From an uncultured Prevotellaceae bacterium (lineage in GTDB: Bacteria; Bacteroidota; Bacteroidia; Bacteroidales; Bacteroidaceae): a stretch of 57,335 nt of DNA. Where the stretch lies: assembly GCA_902799905.1 (NCBI GenBank), contig CADCCB010000030.1, forward strand, positions 1 to 57,335, in the 5' to 3' direction. The notes under the pieces were generated by a model that was given only the letters and a program-made list of their open reading frames with translations, had not been told where the DNA came from and ran no database searches. Positions 10,921 to 19,809 of the stretch are shown one piece after another; within the stretch, counting starts at the first letter, position 1, and every line of letters begins with the position of its first letter. The translations under genes and the position numbers were made by a program.

Positions 10921-11738
10921 TTCTTGACAGGTATTGTGAACGTGAAGGTTGTTCCTTCGTTTTCCTTTGATTCGAAAGTGATGCGTCCCTGGTGCTTGTT
11001 CTCTATGATATCGCGGACGATAGCCATACCAAGTCCAGTGCCATGGCCTATCGGCTTTGTCGTGAAGAAGTTGTCGAATAGTTTCTGCTTGACCTCATCG
11101 GTCATGCCCTCGCCGTTGTCGGCAATGCTGATGACAACATCGTCTCCCTCACTTTTCACCTGAATGTTGACTTCTGGCTTATAGTCCGCGTCTGCTCCCT
11201 GCGATTTCCTCCATACGGCATAGCAGGCGTTGTTCATCACGTTCAGCACAGCACGGCTGAGATCCTGGGGGATTACCATCATCTGTGGCAACTGCTCCTC
11301 ATAGTCTTCATGGATGCTGATGTTGAAGTCCTTCTGATTGGCCCGCATGGCATGATAGGATAGCCACACATACTCCTTGACCAACTTGCAGATGTCTGTA
11401 GGCAGGTATTCGTTGTCCTTGCCACGCGAGACAAGCAGGATGCCACGGATGATACTGATGGCCCGCTCGCCGTGCTCCACAATCTTGCCCATGTTGTCTT
11501 TCAGGTCGGCAACGATGTCCTCAACTTCCTCGCGGTCGTCCTCGGAGAATTTGTCTTCGTTCTCAGCCACGATGTCTTCCAAGTCCTTCAGTAACTTGTC
11601 CGACATTTTGCTGAAGTTGATGACAAAATTCAGCGGGTTCTGTATCTCGTGTGCAATACCTGCACTGAGTAAGCCCAGTGATGCCAGTTTCTCCTGTTTC
11701 TTCAACTGTTGCTGTAAAGTCTCTATCTGCTGTTCCAT
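10917..11738 (-). CDS. soluble sensor-less histidine kinase
   Basis: A 273-aa cytoplasmic kinase that begins directly with a short coiled coil and the dimerisation domain. The H-box is GIAHEIQNPLNFV with His30. The ATPase domain has NVMNNACYAV (N-box), IADNGEGM (G1) and GHGTGLGMAIV (G2). No signal peptide, membrane segment, PAS or GAF domain is visible. It lies 3 nt after the propeller sensor kinase, which lacks the phospho-accepting His, so this protein may supply the phosphoryl chemistry for a mixed complex (inference). The only response regulator in the operon is the RR-PP2C protein at its head, the obvious candidate phosphate acceptor. Its stop overlaps the receptor start by 4 nt. Confidence 0.9.
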   Translation of the reverse strand: MEQQIETLQQQLKKQEKLASLGLLSAGIAHEIQNPLNFVINFSKMSDKLLKDLEDIVAENEDKFSEDDREEVEDIVADLKDNMGKIVEHGERAISIIRGILLVSRGKDNEYLPTDICKLVKEYVWLSYHAMRANQKDFNISIHEDYEEQLPQMMVIPQDLSRAVLNVMNNACYAVWRKSQGADADYKPEVNIQVKSEGDDVVISIADNGEGMTDEVKQKLFDNFFTTKPIGHGTGLGMAIVRDIIENKHQGRITFESKENEGTTFTFTIPVKK

Positions 11739-11741
11739 AAC

Positions 11742-14669
11742 CTATGAGATTGGTAATGTGATGATGAATTCTGTAAAGATGTTCTTCTCCGATTTCACGT
11801 TGATGCTGCCCTTGTGATTCTGTACGATCTCGTGTGTCAGGTACAGTCCCACACCGGCTGCCTCTCCTGTGGTCTTCGTGGTGAAGAATGGGTCGAATAT
11901 CTTGTCGATGATGGTCTGCTCGATGCCGATACCGTTATCGCGTATTACAATGGTCACCTGCGTGCCGTCAGAAGTGACGCTGACGGTCACCTCTGGCTTG
12001 TATTGCTCACGCTGTGCTTTCTTCACCACGGCATAGACGGCATTGCCAATGATGCTCATGAACGCCTTGCTCAATTGTTCGCCGTTGCCATTGATACAGA
12101 TTGTGTCCTGAGGAATATCGAACGTGGCCTTGATGCCATATTGCCTGATGTCGTCGGCATAGTAGTTGGCCAGCATCTTCTCGTCCTGGCGTAATACTGA
12201 TACAAGGTCCATGGGCACGATGCCACCGCTGCGGTCTTTCAGCATCTCTTCCATCGCCTTCAGCGTGCGAGTGGTGTTCTGGCCATGCTCGCCCACCTTC
12301 TGCAGATTGCCACGTAGCATGCTCAGCACATCCATCGTGTCCTCATAATTCTCGCTGTTCATGCTGTCCTTGTCGTCTTCGATATTCGCCTCGATGTCCT
12401 TGACAAGTCCTTCAGAGAGTTTTGAGAAGTTGTTGATGTAGTTCAGCGGGTTCAGGATGCGGTCGATAAGTCCTTGGGTCAGTTTACCCACGGTGGCCAT
12501 CTTCTCCTGACGTATCAGTTCGTGCTGGGCCTTGCCCAGTTCGTCGAGTGCCTTCTCCAGATTCTGTGACTTCTCCTCGATCTCGTCTTTCTGCTTCACG
12601 ACCTCTGCCGTACGTTCCTGAACGATCTTCTCCAGTTTGATCTTTTCCTGGTTAAGTCTGTGCAGACGGTAGCGTAGGATGGCATAGACCAACAGGATGG
12701 CCAGCAGTATGTACAACAGGTTCATATACCATCGTGCATAGAACGGAATGGCAATGCTGAAGTCCGTGCTGACAACTTCCGTCATCTCACCATTGGGCAG
12801 AAGTGCCTGGATGGAGAAGGTATATGAGCCAGGTGACAGGTTCAGGAACTCGGCATCGTTGTCTTCCTCCCATGTACTCCAGTTATCGTTGTTCAGCCTG
12901 TATCTGTACTTGGTTGAGCCTATCATGGGAACGAAGTCTACAGAATAGGTGAAACGCAAGTTTCTGTCATTACTCGACAAATCTGGCAGATGTTCGGGCA
13001 AAGTTCCATGACCTCCCCACAGGATGCTGTCGCCATTTAGGACGACGGAACGTAAGATCAGGCGGGGGGCGGTCTGTAGTGCAGGGTCTTCCTGCTTTGT
13101 ATTGATGACGGTCAGTCCGTTTTCGTCACCCAGCCACAATATGTTGTTGCGAAACATCATGGAATGTATTGTCATTCCACCGATAGGGCTCAGCAGTTTG
13201 TCCATATCGTCCAACCTGTTGCCGTCCTTCCATCTATAGAGCATCTTGCCCTTATTGTCTGTCAGCCAGGTTACCCCGTTTTCGTCTTGATACGAAATCA
13301 GCGGGTAGGGGATGGGAGTGGTGGATATGGCGCTGACTGCTACCACCTTGTCATCCAGTTGGACGATTGTCAGCGCGTCTTCCACATGGTCCAGTTTATA
13401 GGGCCAGAAGTTGTCATTGTTAGCCTGTTGTTTATAGGGCTGGAAGTTGTCCTTTTTAGCCTGCTTTCGCCATACCATACCATATGTGTTCTGCACCCAG
13501 ATGGTTCCCTCCTTGTCTTTGATGATCTTGGTCACATTGTCAAGTGCGCAGACTTTCTTGCGTTTGTCCTTTGTCTTGTCATACAAGAAGACACCATCTA
13601 TCTCGCCACTATAGATACAGGGACCGTCTTCCAATAGTGACATGGCAGACTTTATGGTCACTTGCACGGCGACATTGTTGTCAGAGACACGATAGATGCC
13701 GTTTGCGGTTGCTGCCAGCAGGTTCTCGCCACTCTTTGACAGAGCCCAGCAAGCATGATGGATGCCAGGCACCCTGACGAACTTCATACCTTCCTGATAA
13801 TAGAGGCCGCTGCTTGTTCCTACAAAGACCTTTCCCTTGTGCTCCTCAATGGACAGTACTTCGCCGTCCAGTCCTTCACTGGCGGAGAAGCGGGTAATGG
13901 CAGACGGTATGGCAAGTGAGAAGACACCGTTGTCTGTGGCTCCCCACAGGTGTCCGTGACCATCGTATGCTATCCATACGATATTGTTGGAGCATAGTCC
14001 ATTGGTCTCGGTGATGGTGTAGAGTTCATGGTCGTTACTGTCTGTAATGATGAGTCCCTCGCCCTTTTTGACTGAGGCCTTCAAGCCGTTTTCCAACGGT
14101 ATCGTCTGCGTGATGTCATCAAGCACCTCAACCTTGCCATCATTGTCCAAAGCGTCCTGGCTTATGACATCCGACAGGCCGACTCCCCAATAGTGACCTT
14201 TTTGGGCCTCCCTTTTGAGTTCTATTTGGTCTCCGTCCACCTTGTAAATCTTGCCATCGGAAACGACGAAGAGCAGTTCGCCGTCGTTCTCCCAAATCTC
14301 CACGACCTCGCCCCGTAAAGAAAGCGACTCGCCGACTTGTTTCAGTTGGAGTTCGCCGTTGGGTTTTGTGACGATGCGCCCGAAGTATTTATAGCCACCC
14401 GTCCAAATGGTGCCGTTATTGTCGCAATAGACAACGGTAAAGCGTGTGATGCCAGGATTGTGGATGATGCGCCATTGCACATTGTCGTAGTACAGCAGTC
14501 CTTCGAAATTGGCAAAATAGACGGTGCCGTCATCGCCGGCTACGACATCGAAATTGCGGTTGTGGGCTTCATAGTCCTTTGACATGTAGTTGCGCACGAA
14601 GGGGAGACCCTGTGCCCATGAGGATGAGACACACAGCACAACGGTAGCAAGCAGTATTAGTCGTTTCAT
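11742..14669 (-). CDS. periplasmic propeller/Y_Y_Y sensor kinase with degenerate H-box
   Basis: A 975-aa protein with signal peptide (MKRLILLATVVLCVSSSWA), a long beta-propeller made of Reg_prop-like blades (for example NGTIWTGGYKYFGRI, HGHLWGATDNGVFSL, NNILWLGDENGLTVI), a Y_Y_Y domain (about 560-640; KYRYRLNNDNWSTWEE) and one membrane helix (647-669). A coiled coil follows, then a HisKA-HATPase unit. The H-box reads LTQGLIDRILNPLNYI: the AHE triplet of the partner kinase is IDR here, so Asp736 replaces the phospho-accepting His. The ATP-binding motifs look intact (N876 N-box, DNGIGI at 911-916, GVGLYL). Unlike classic hybrid two-component systems it has no receiver or AraC domain. A 12-residue tandem duplication (NFQPYK/NFWPYK) lies in the propeller. 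It probably senses a periplasmic ligand and signals through the soluble kinase next door. Confidence 0.88.
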   Translation of the reverse strand: MKRLILLATVVLCVSSSWAQGLPFVRNYMSKDYEAHNRNFDVVAGDDGTVYFANFEGLLYYDNVQWRIIHNPGITRFTVVYCDNNGTIWTGGYKYFGRIVTKPNGELQLKQVGESLSLRGEVVEIWENDGELLFVVSDGKIYKVDGDQIELKREAQKGHYWGVGLSDVISQDALDNDGKVEVLDDITQTIPLENGLKASVKKGEGLIITDSNDHELYTITETNGLCSNNIVWIAYDGHGHLWGATDNGVFSLAIPSAITRFSASEGLDGEVLSIEEHKGKVFVGTSSGLYYQEGMKFVRVPGIHHACWALSKSGENLLAATANGIYRVSDNNVAVQVTIKSAMSLLEDGPCIYSGEIDGVFLYDKTKDKRKKVCALDNVTKIIKDKEGTIWVQNTYGMVWRKQAKKDNFQPYKQQANNDNFWPYKLDHVEDALTIVQLDDKVVAVSAISTTPIPYPLISYQDENGVTWLTDNKGKMLYRWKDGNRLDDMDKLLSPIGGMTIHSMMFRNNILWLGDENGLTVINTKQEDPALQTAPRLILRSVVLNGDSILWGGHGTLPEHLPDLSSNDRNLRFTYSVDFVPMIGSTKYRYRLNNDNWSTWEEDNDAEFLNLSPGSYTFSIQALLPNGEMTEVVSTDFSIAIPFYARWYMNLLYILLAILLVYAILRYRLHRLNQEKIKLEKIVQERTAEVVKQKDEIEEKSQNLEKALDELGKAQHELIRQEKMATVGKLTQGLIDRILNPLNYINNFSKLSEGLVKDIEANIEDDKDSMNSENYEDTMDVLSMLRGNLQKVGEHGQNTTRTLKAMEEMLKDRSGGIVPMDLVSVLRQDEKMLANYYADDIRQYGIKATFDIPQDTICINGNGEQLSKAFMSIIGNAVYAVVKKAQREQYKPEVTVSVTSDGTQVTIVIRDNGIGIEQTIIDKIFDPFFTTKTTGEAAGVGLYLTHEIVQNHKGSINVKSEKNIFTEFIITLPIS

Positions 14670-16249
14670 TTTGCCACCCCCTTTCCTTTTGTTGTCAAGA
14701 ACGACTCATAGGGCACGTTGCGGCCTATGTAGTAGTTCCACTCGTCGGTAGTGAAGTCGCGCTTCAGTTTGTTCCTGATACGCTCCACCATCATCGGCAC
14801 AGACAGAAGGGCTACGGTCAGGTCGCCATTCTGGTCGCCAATCCAGATGTAGTTCTTTGATGCGTCGAACGAGAAGTTCGTGATCCACGATCCTGCTGAG
14901 ATCAGCGTGATGGGTACAATCTTGTCGCTGACCGTCAGCCACAGTTTCACGGTGCCGTCGTAACTGGACGAGTAGAGCCTGTTGCCGTTCATCTTCAGTT
15001 TGGATATGCGCGACAGGTGGGCTTCCAGTTTGGTGGTCTTCCCTGTCTGCTCGTCGTAGAGGTAGATAGTGCCGTCGCTCATGCCATAGGCCCGTTGCTT
15101 GGTGTTCTTGGAACTGGCGAATGCCGTCACCCTTCCGCGGACAGGATTGTCGGATGTGATGAGCGTGTTGAGGTCTTTCACAAGATGCATTCGCCCCTGG
15201 TCGTCAAAGAGCGCCGGCATGTAGTTGTAGCGGCCGGCATTGGTAATCTTGAAGTCCAGTTCCTTGGTGGCAACAATCATCTTCTGCTGTTTGTTGTACT
15301 GGGCTAGCCCATGTTCGCCAACCAGTATGAGATTGTCCTTGTCCAGTTCTGTCATTGAGATAGGGAAGGCCAGGCCGGGCAGGTCTATCACGCGGGGCGT
15401 ACCCTTTTCGATGATGGCCAGATGTCCATTGCGGCTCACGACATAGATGACGCCCTCGTCGATATAGATGTCACGGAAGTCGTAGTTCTTGTTGCTCAGC
15501 AGCGTCTCCGTGCGTAACTGTTCTCCCATCTTCTTGTGTATCTTCACTTCGCCGTAGGTGCTGCATGTCACGATGCGGTCATCGTCTTCCGACATATAGC
15601 CCATATTCATCAGCCAACCGTTGTGCTCAGGCCACGTTTTCATGCTCTGACTGGCAGTCATCAGCGACTGGTAGATAGCGGGATAATAGACATCACCGTG
15701 ATAGCGGGAGGCATAATGATGGGAAGCATAGGCCAGCAGGTCTGCCAACTCCGTGTTGCCCACTTGTGCCTGCGTGGACGACAGCGAGCCCAATGAACGG
15801 GCCAGGGCCACGTAACTCAGCGTGTCCGTCATGCGCTTCGACAGTTCTGCCTGTATGCGCTGGTGTTCGGCTATCTGCCGCTCGTTCTCTGCTATCTGGA
15901 GGGCCTCTTGCGCCTGTTTCTCTGACTCCATAGCCTGTTGCTGTGCAACCAGGGCATTCATACGTTCCACTTCAGACCGCTGGCGCATCTCGTCGGCCGT
16001 CCGTTTCTGCTGGATAGCCTCTTCGCGCTGCTCATCGGAGATCTCCTTCTGCTGGTAGGCGATGTCCTCCATCTGTCTGCTGATGCTGCGCACCACCGTC
16101 GAGCGCTTCTCCTGCAGTTGGGCGTCAGCCAACTGGGCCTTCAGGCTGTTCACTTGCTGACGCTCATTGTGCCAACCAGTAAGTCCGGCTACCGTCGTTC
16201 CCAGCAAAGCCAGTCCCACAATCCCTATCGTAATGTCTTTCTTGTTCAC
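14666..16249 (-). CDS. membrane-anchored coiled-coil protein with C-terminal beta-propeller
   Basis: A 527-aa protein. One N-terminal membrane helix (about residues 6-23, ITIGIVGLALLGTTVAGL) is followed by a long Gln/Glu-rich coiled coil (about 30-150; QRSEVERMNALVAQQQAM). A short helical segment leads to a WD40-like propeller (about 190-510) with blades such as ISKLKMNGNRLYSSSYDGTV and KNYIWIGDQNGDLTV. I know of no defined enzymatic activity; such proteins are scaffold candidates. It overlaps both neighbours by 4 nt, placing it between the RR-PP2C protein and the sensor kinase in one signalling unit. Whether the propeller faces the cytoplasm or periplasm is not certain: the single N-terminal helix could be a signal anchor. 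Confidence 0.75.
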   Translation of the reverse strand: MNKKDITIGIVGLALLGTTVAGLTGWHNERQQVNSLKAQLADAQLQEKRSTVVRSISRQMEDIAYQQKEISDEQREEAIQQKRTADEMRQRSEVERMNALVAQQQAMESEKQAQEALQIAENERQIAEHQRIQAELSKRMTDTLSYVALARSLGSLSSTQAQVGNTELADLLAYASHHYASRYHGDVYYPAIYQSLMTASQSMKTWPEHNGWLMNMGYMSEDDDRIVTCSTYGEVKIHKKMGEQLRTETLLSNKNYDFRDIYIDEGVIYVVSRNGHLAIIEKGTPRVIDLPGLAFPISMTELDKDNLILVGEHGLAQYNKQQKMIVATKELDFKITNAGRYNYMPALFDDQGRMHLVKDLNTLITSDNPVRGRVTAFASSKNTKQRAYGMSDGTIYLYDEQTGKTTKLEAHLSRISKLKMNGNRLYSSSYDGTVKLWLTVSDKIVPITLISAGSWITNFSFDASKNYIWIGDQNGDLTVALLSVPMMVERIRNKLKRDFTTDEWNYYIGRNVPYESFLTTKGKGVAK

Positions 16250-17409
16250 AGTCTCTTAAGAGCCAAAACCGTTATGTCGTCACTTTGTTCTGCACCATCG
16301 GTAAATGCTGCCACATCGGCCTTGATGGCATCGTTAATCTGCTGGCAGTTGTGCATGGCCACATCTGCGATGGTATCTTCCAGTCGCTTCTCCCCAAACT
16401 CCTCGTTGTCCTTATTCATGGCTTCCGTCACACCATCGGTGAACATCACCAGCGCGTCGCCAGGATTCAGTTGCAGGGAGTCCTCGTGATAGACGATGCC
16501 ATCGATGGCACCCATCATCGGGTCTTGCTGGGTGGGCAGCACCTCCACCTGTCCGTCGCGTTTGAGGATATAGGGAGGGTTGTGACCAGCATTACAGTAG
16601 GACACCTCGCCCGTCTTCACGTTGAGAATACCATAGAAGACGGTGACGAACATACAGTCAACGGATTCGGCAGCCAGCAGTTTGTTGCTCCTGGTGATAC
16701 AGTCGGCAGGGCTTCCTCCGTTCACGCCTGTGGCACGTATGAGCGTACGGCTCACGGCCATGAATATGGCAGCGGGAATGCCCTTTCCGCTCACGTCGGC
16801 AATCAGGAATCCGATGCGGTCGTCGTCAATGCGGAAGAAGTCGTAGAAGTCACCGCCCACATCCTTGGCAGGCTCCATCGAAGCGGCGATGTCCAGGACG
16901 CCAGAATATTCTGGGAATGGCGGGAACACGCGTGGCAGTATGGCTTGCTGTATCTCGCGGGCAATGGCCAGGTCGCTCTTCAGCGACTCCAGTTGACTGT
17001 GTTCCTTCTGCATCTGGTGCACATACTCGATCTGCTCGATGGCTTTCTCGATGGTCACGCTCAAGTCATCGAGGTCGATGGGCTTGGTGGCGAAGTCGAA
17101 GGCTCCGTTGTTCATAGCCTGACGGATGTTGCCCATGTCGCCATAGGCACTCACCATGATGACTTTGAGGGCTGGGTTGCGCATCTCGTTGACCTTGGCC
17201 AGGAGTGTCAGGCCGTCCATTTCAGGCATGTTGATGTCTGACAGGATGATCTCGATGTCGGGATGCTTCACCATCATGGTGAGCGCTTCCAGTCCGTTGT
17301 GCGCAAACACAAACTCATACTCGCCTTTGCGTATCTTCCTTCTGAAATACTGTGTCAACAAGAGTTCGAGATCCATCTCGTCGTCAACACTGAGAATCTT
17401 TATTGGCAT
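16246..17409 (-). CDS. response regulator with C-terminal PP2C/SpoIIE-type phosphatase
   Basis: A 387-aa protein. The receiver domain (1-125) has the acidic pair D9-D10, phospho-acceptor Asp58 in LSDINMPEMDG, Ser/Thr region VSAYG and Lys in TKPID. A coiled linker (about 125-150) is followed by an RsbU/SpoIIE-like Mn-dependent Ser/Thr phosphatase (about 150-387) with IAREIQQAILP, DVGGDFYDFF, FLIADVSGKG, MFTDGVTEA and DDITVLAL; the metal-binding Asp residues appear intact. Such proteins usually dephosphorylate an anti-anti-sigma (STAS) partner, yet no STAS or anti-sigma kinase gene is in this operon, so the target is unknown. It is the first of six coupled genes. Only 44 nt separate it from the pyrophosphatase gene and no promoter motif was seen there. 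Confidence 0.9.
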   Translation of the reverse strand: MPIKILSVDDEMDLELLLTQYFRRKIRKGEYEFVFAHNGLEALTMMVKHPDIEIILSDINMPEMDGLTLLAKVNEMRNPALKVIMVSAYGDMGNIRQAMNNGAFDFATKPIDLDDLSVTIEKAIEQIEYVHQMQKEHSQLESLKSDLAIAREIQQAILPRVFPPFPEYSGVLDIAASMEPAKDVGGDFYDFFRIDDDRIGFLIADVSGKGIPAAIFMAVSRTLIRATGVNGGSPADCITRSNKLLAAESVDCMFVTVFYGILNVKTGEVSYCNAGHNPPYILKRDGQVEVLPTQQDPMMGAIDGIVYHEDSLQLNPGDALVMFTDGVTEAMNKDNEEFGEKRLEDTIADVAMHNCQQINDAIKADVAAFTDGAEQSDDITVLALKRL

Positions 17410-17453
17410 AATTATTTCGTTGTTTTATTGTTGTTCTTTAGAATGGCCCACTC

Positions 17454-19658
17454 TTACGAGCAGAGCACGGTGAGACCTGCCATCACGATGCTGACCATCG
17501 ACATCAGTTTGATGAGGATGTTGAGGCTGGGGCCGCTGGTATCCTTGAACGGGTCGCCAACGGTGTCGCCTACGATGGTGGCCTTGTGGGCAAACGAACC
17601 CTTGCCGCCGAAGTTGCCTTCTTCCACCATCTTCTTGGCATTGTCCCAGGCACCACCGGCATTGGCCATGAATACGGCCAGTGTGAAACCGGCAGCCAGA
17701 CCGCCTACGAGCAGGCCGAGCACACCAGCCACGCCGAGCACGCAGCCCACCACGATGGGAATGGCGATGGCCAGGAGTGAGGGCACGATCATCTCATGCT
17801 GGGCAGCACGGGTGGAGATTTCCACGCAGGAGCCGTAGTCGGGCGTTGCCTTGCCTTCCAGTATGCCCTTGATCTCGCGGAACTGACGGCGCACCTCTTC
17901 CACCATCTTCTGGGCAGCACGTCCCACGGCTTCCATTGTCAGACCGCAGAACAGGAAGGCGGCCATGGCGCCGATGAAGGCACCAACGAGCACCTTGGGG
18001 TTCATCAGGTTCACTTGGAAGGCATTCATGAAGTCGGGGATGGTGGCCTGGGCGGCTGAGATGACTTCACCCTTCAGGTTGGTGAGCGTCATGCTGGAAC
18101 GCTCCATTGCAATCTTCACTTCTTCAATATAGGAAGCCAACAGGGCCAGGGCCGTCAGGGCGGCAGAACCGATGGCGAAGCCCTTGCCAGTAGCGGCGGT
18201 GGTGTTGCCCAGGGCGTCGAGGGCATCGGTGCGGTGGCGCACTTCCTCGCCCAGTTCGCTCATCTCGGCATTACCACCGGCATTGTCGGCAATGGGGCCG
18301 TAGGCGTCCGTTGCCAGCGTGATGCCAAGCGTGGAGAGCATACCCACGGCGGCGATGCCGATGCCATAGAGCCCCAGCGACATGTTGGCGGAGGTCATCA
18401 TGCCGTCGAAGTCGAACTTGATGGCAAACAGGTAACTCAGCATGATAGCCACGCCAATGGTGACCACAGGGATGCAGGTAGACATCATGCCTGTGCCGAT
18501 GCCCTTGATGATGACGGTGGCAGAGCCTGTGAGGCCGGCCTCCGAGATCTTCTGCGTGGGCTTGTAGGAATGAGAGGTATAGTATTCGGTGGCCTGTCCG
18601 ATGATGACGCCAGCCAGCAGGCCCGTAATCACCGAAAGCGACAGCCATAGCCAGTTGTCGATGCCCAGCAGGTAGAGGATGCCGAAGGTGGCAGCGGCGA
18701 TGAGCACGGCGCTGACATTGGTGCCCAGCGACAGCGAGTGGAGCAGGTTCTTCATCGTGGCGCCTTCCTTGGTACGCACCAGGTAGATGCCCAAAATGCT
18801 GAGGAACACGCCTACGGCAGCGATGAGCATCGGCGCGATGACGGCCTTCAACTGCATCTCACCCGAGGCGGCAAAGGCCACGGCGCCCAGGGCTGCTGTC
18901 GACAGGATACTACCGCAATAACTCTCATAGAGGTCGGCACCCATACCAGCCACGTCGCCTACGTTGTCGCCTACATTGTCGGCAATCGTTGCGGGGTTGC
19001 GTGGGTCGTCCTCAGGGATGTCGGCCTCCACCTTGCCTACGATGTCGGCACCCACGTCGGCTGCCTTCGTGTAGATGCCACCGCCCACACGGGCAAACAG
19101 AGCCTGTGTCGAGGCACCCATGCCAAAGGTCAGCATGGTGGTGGTGATGGAGATCAGGCCGTTCTCGTCAAACTTGTTGAGGATGAGGAACCACAGGGCG
19201 ATGTCAAGCAGTCCGAGACCTACCACCGTCAGTCCCATAACGGCTCCTGAACGGAAGGCGATCTTCAGTCCGCTGTCCAGACTCTTGCGGGCTGCATTGG
19301 CCGTGCGGGCCGAGGCGTAGGTGGCTGTCTTCATACCGAAGAAGCCTGCCAGGCCTGAGAACAGACCGCCCGTCAGGAAGGCAAAGGGCACCCAGGGGTT
19401 CTGCATCTGGAAACCGTAGGCCATGATGGCGAAGATGACGGCCAGCACCACGAATACGATGCCTACGACCTTGTACTGTTGCCAGAGGTAGGCCATAGCG
19501 CCTTTGCGCACGTGTCCGGCAATCTCTTTCATGCGGGGAGTGCCTTCATCGGCTTTCATCATCGAACGAAAAAAGCAGAGGGCCATACCCAGTGCCACCA
19601 CTGAGGCAACGGGCACCAGCCAGAATGCGTAGGGGATGTTACTCATGAGCGTTATCAT
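17454..19658 (-). CDS. hppA: membrane-bound ion-pumping pyrophosphatase (K+-dependent type)
   Basis: A 734-aa, about 16-helix inner-membrane protein that hydrolyses PPi and pumps H+ and/or Na+. The signature DVGADIVGKVEADIPEDDPR and the acidic motif NVGDNVGDVAGMGADLYESY are intact, as is the second catalytic loop DNAGGNAEMSEL. The motif GNTTAATGKG has Ala where K+-independent enzymes have Lys, so this is the K+-dependent class, which includes Na+ and Na+/H+ pumps. I chose the ATG at 19658 (MITLMSNIPYAF; the ATG at 19646 is an alternative). An in-frame start at 19751 exists but lies upstream of the -7 element at 19721-19728, so it would not be transcribed from that promoter. Its transcript may continue into the signalling-NRPS operon. 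Confidence 0.93.
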   Translation of the reverse strand: MITLMSNIPYAFWLVPVASVVALGMALCFFRSMMKADEGTPRMKEIAGHVRKGAMAYLWQQYKVVGIVFVVLAVIFAIMAYGFQMQNPWVPFAFLTGGLFSGLAGFFGMKTATYASARTANAARKSLDSGLKIAFRSGAVMGLTVVGLGLLDIALWFLILNKFDENGLISITTTMLTFGMGASTQALFARVGGGIYTKAADVGADIVGKVEADIPEDDPRNPATIADNVGDNVGDVAGMGADLYESYCGSILSTAALGAVAFAASGEMQLKAVIAPMLIAAVGVFLSILGIYLVRTKEGATMKNLLHSLSLGTNVSAVLIAAATFGILYLLGIDNWLWLSLSVITGLLAGVIIGQATEYYTSHSYKPTQKISEAGLTGSATVIIKGIGTGMMSTCIPVVTIGVAIMLSYLFAIKFDFDGMMTSANMSLGLYGIGIAAVGMLSTLGITLATDAYGPIADNAGGNAEMSELGEEVRHRTDALDALGNTTAATGKGFAIGSAALTALALLASYIEEVKIAMERSSMTLTNLKGEVISAAQATIPDFMNAFQVNLMNPKVLVGAFIGAMAAFLFCGLTMEAVGRAAQKMVEEVRRQFREIKGILEGKATPDYGSCVEISTRAAQHEMIVPSLLAIAIPIVVGCVLGVAGVLGLLVGGLAAGFTLAVFMANAGGAWDNAKKMVEEGNFGGKGSFAHKATIVGDTVGDPFKDTSGPSLNILIKLMSMVSIVMAGLTVLCS

Positions 19659-19720
19659 TTTAGTTATGTTTATGTGTTTGCTTGCGCGTACTTTATTACT
19701 ATAGAGTGGATTTCTTGATG

Positions 19721-19751
19721 CAAAGTTACGCATTTTTTCGCTAAGCGCCAA
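19721..19751 (-). promoter_or_regulatory. Bacteroidetes-type promoter of hppA and perhaps the signalling-NRPS operon
   Basis: Minus strand: TTGG (19748-19751), 19 nt, TAACTTTG (19721-19728). The start point would be near 19716, with about 57 nt to the ATG at 19658. No comparable element occurs in the 44-nt gap before the RR-PP2C gene. Confidence 0.75.
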
Positions 19752-19809
19752 GGGTTTGCTCCAATAATTTTAAAAAAAGCACGATACACAGAGAGGCACC
19801 TTCTTTCAT

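Noticed and set aside
19659-19751. Upstream extension of hppA to an ATG at 19751
   Set aside because: A consensus -7 element lies at 19721-19728, inside the extension; family proteins start near MSNIPYAF.
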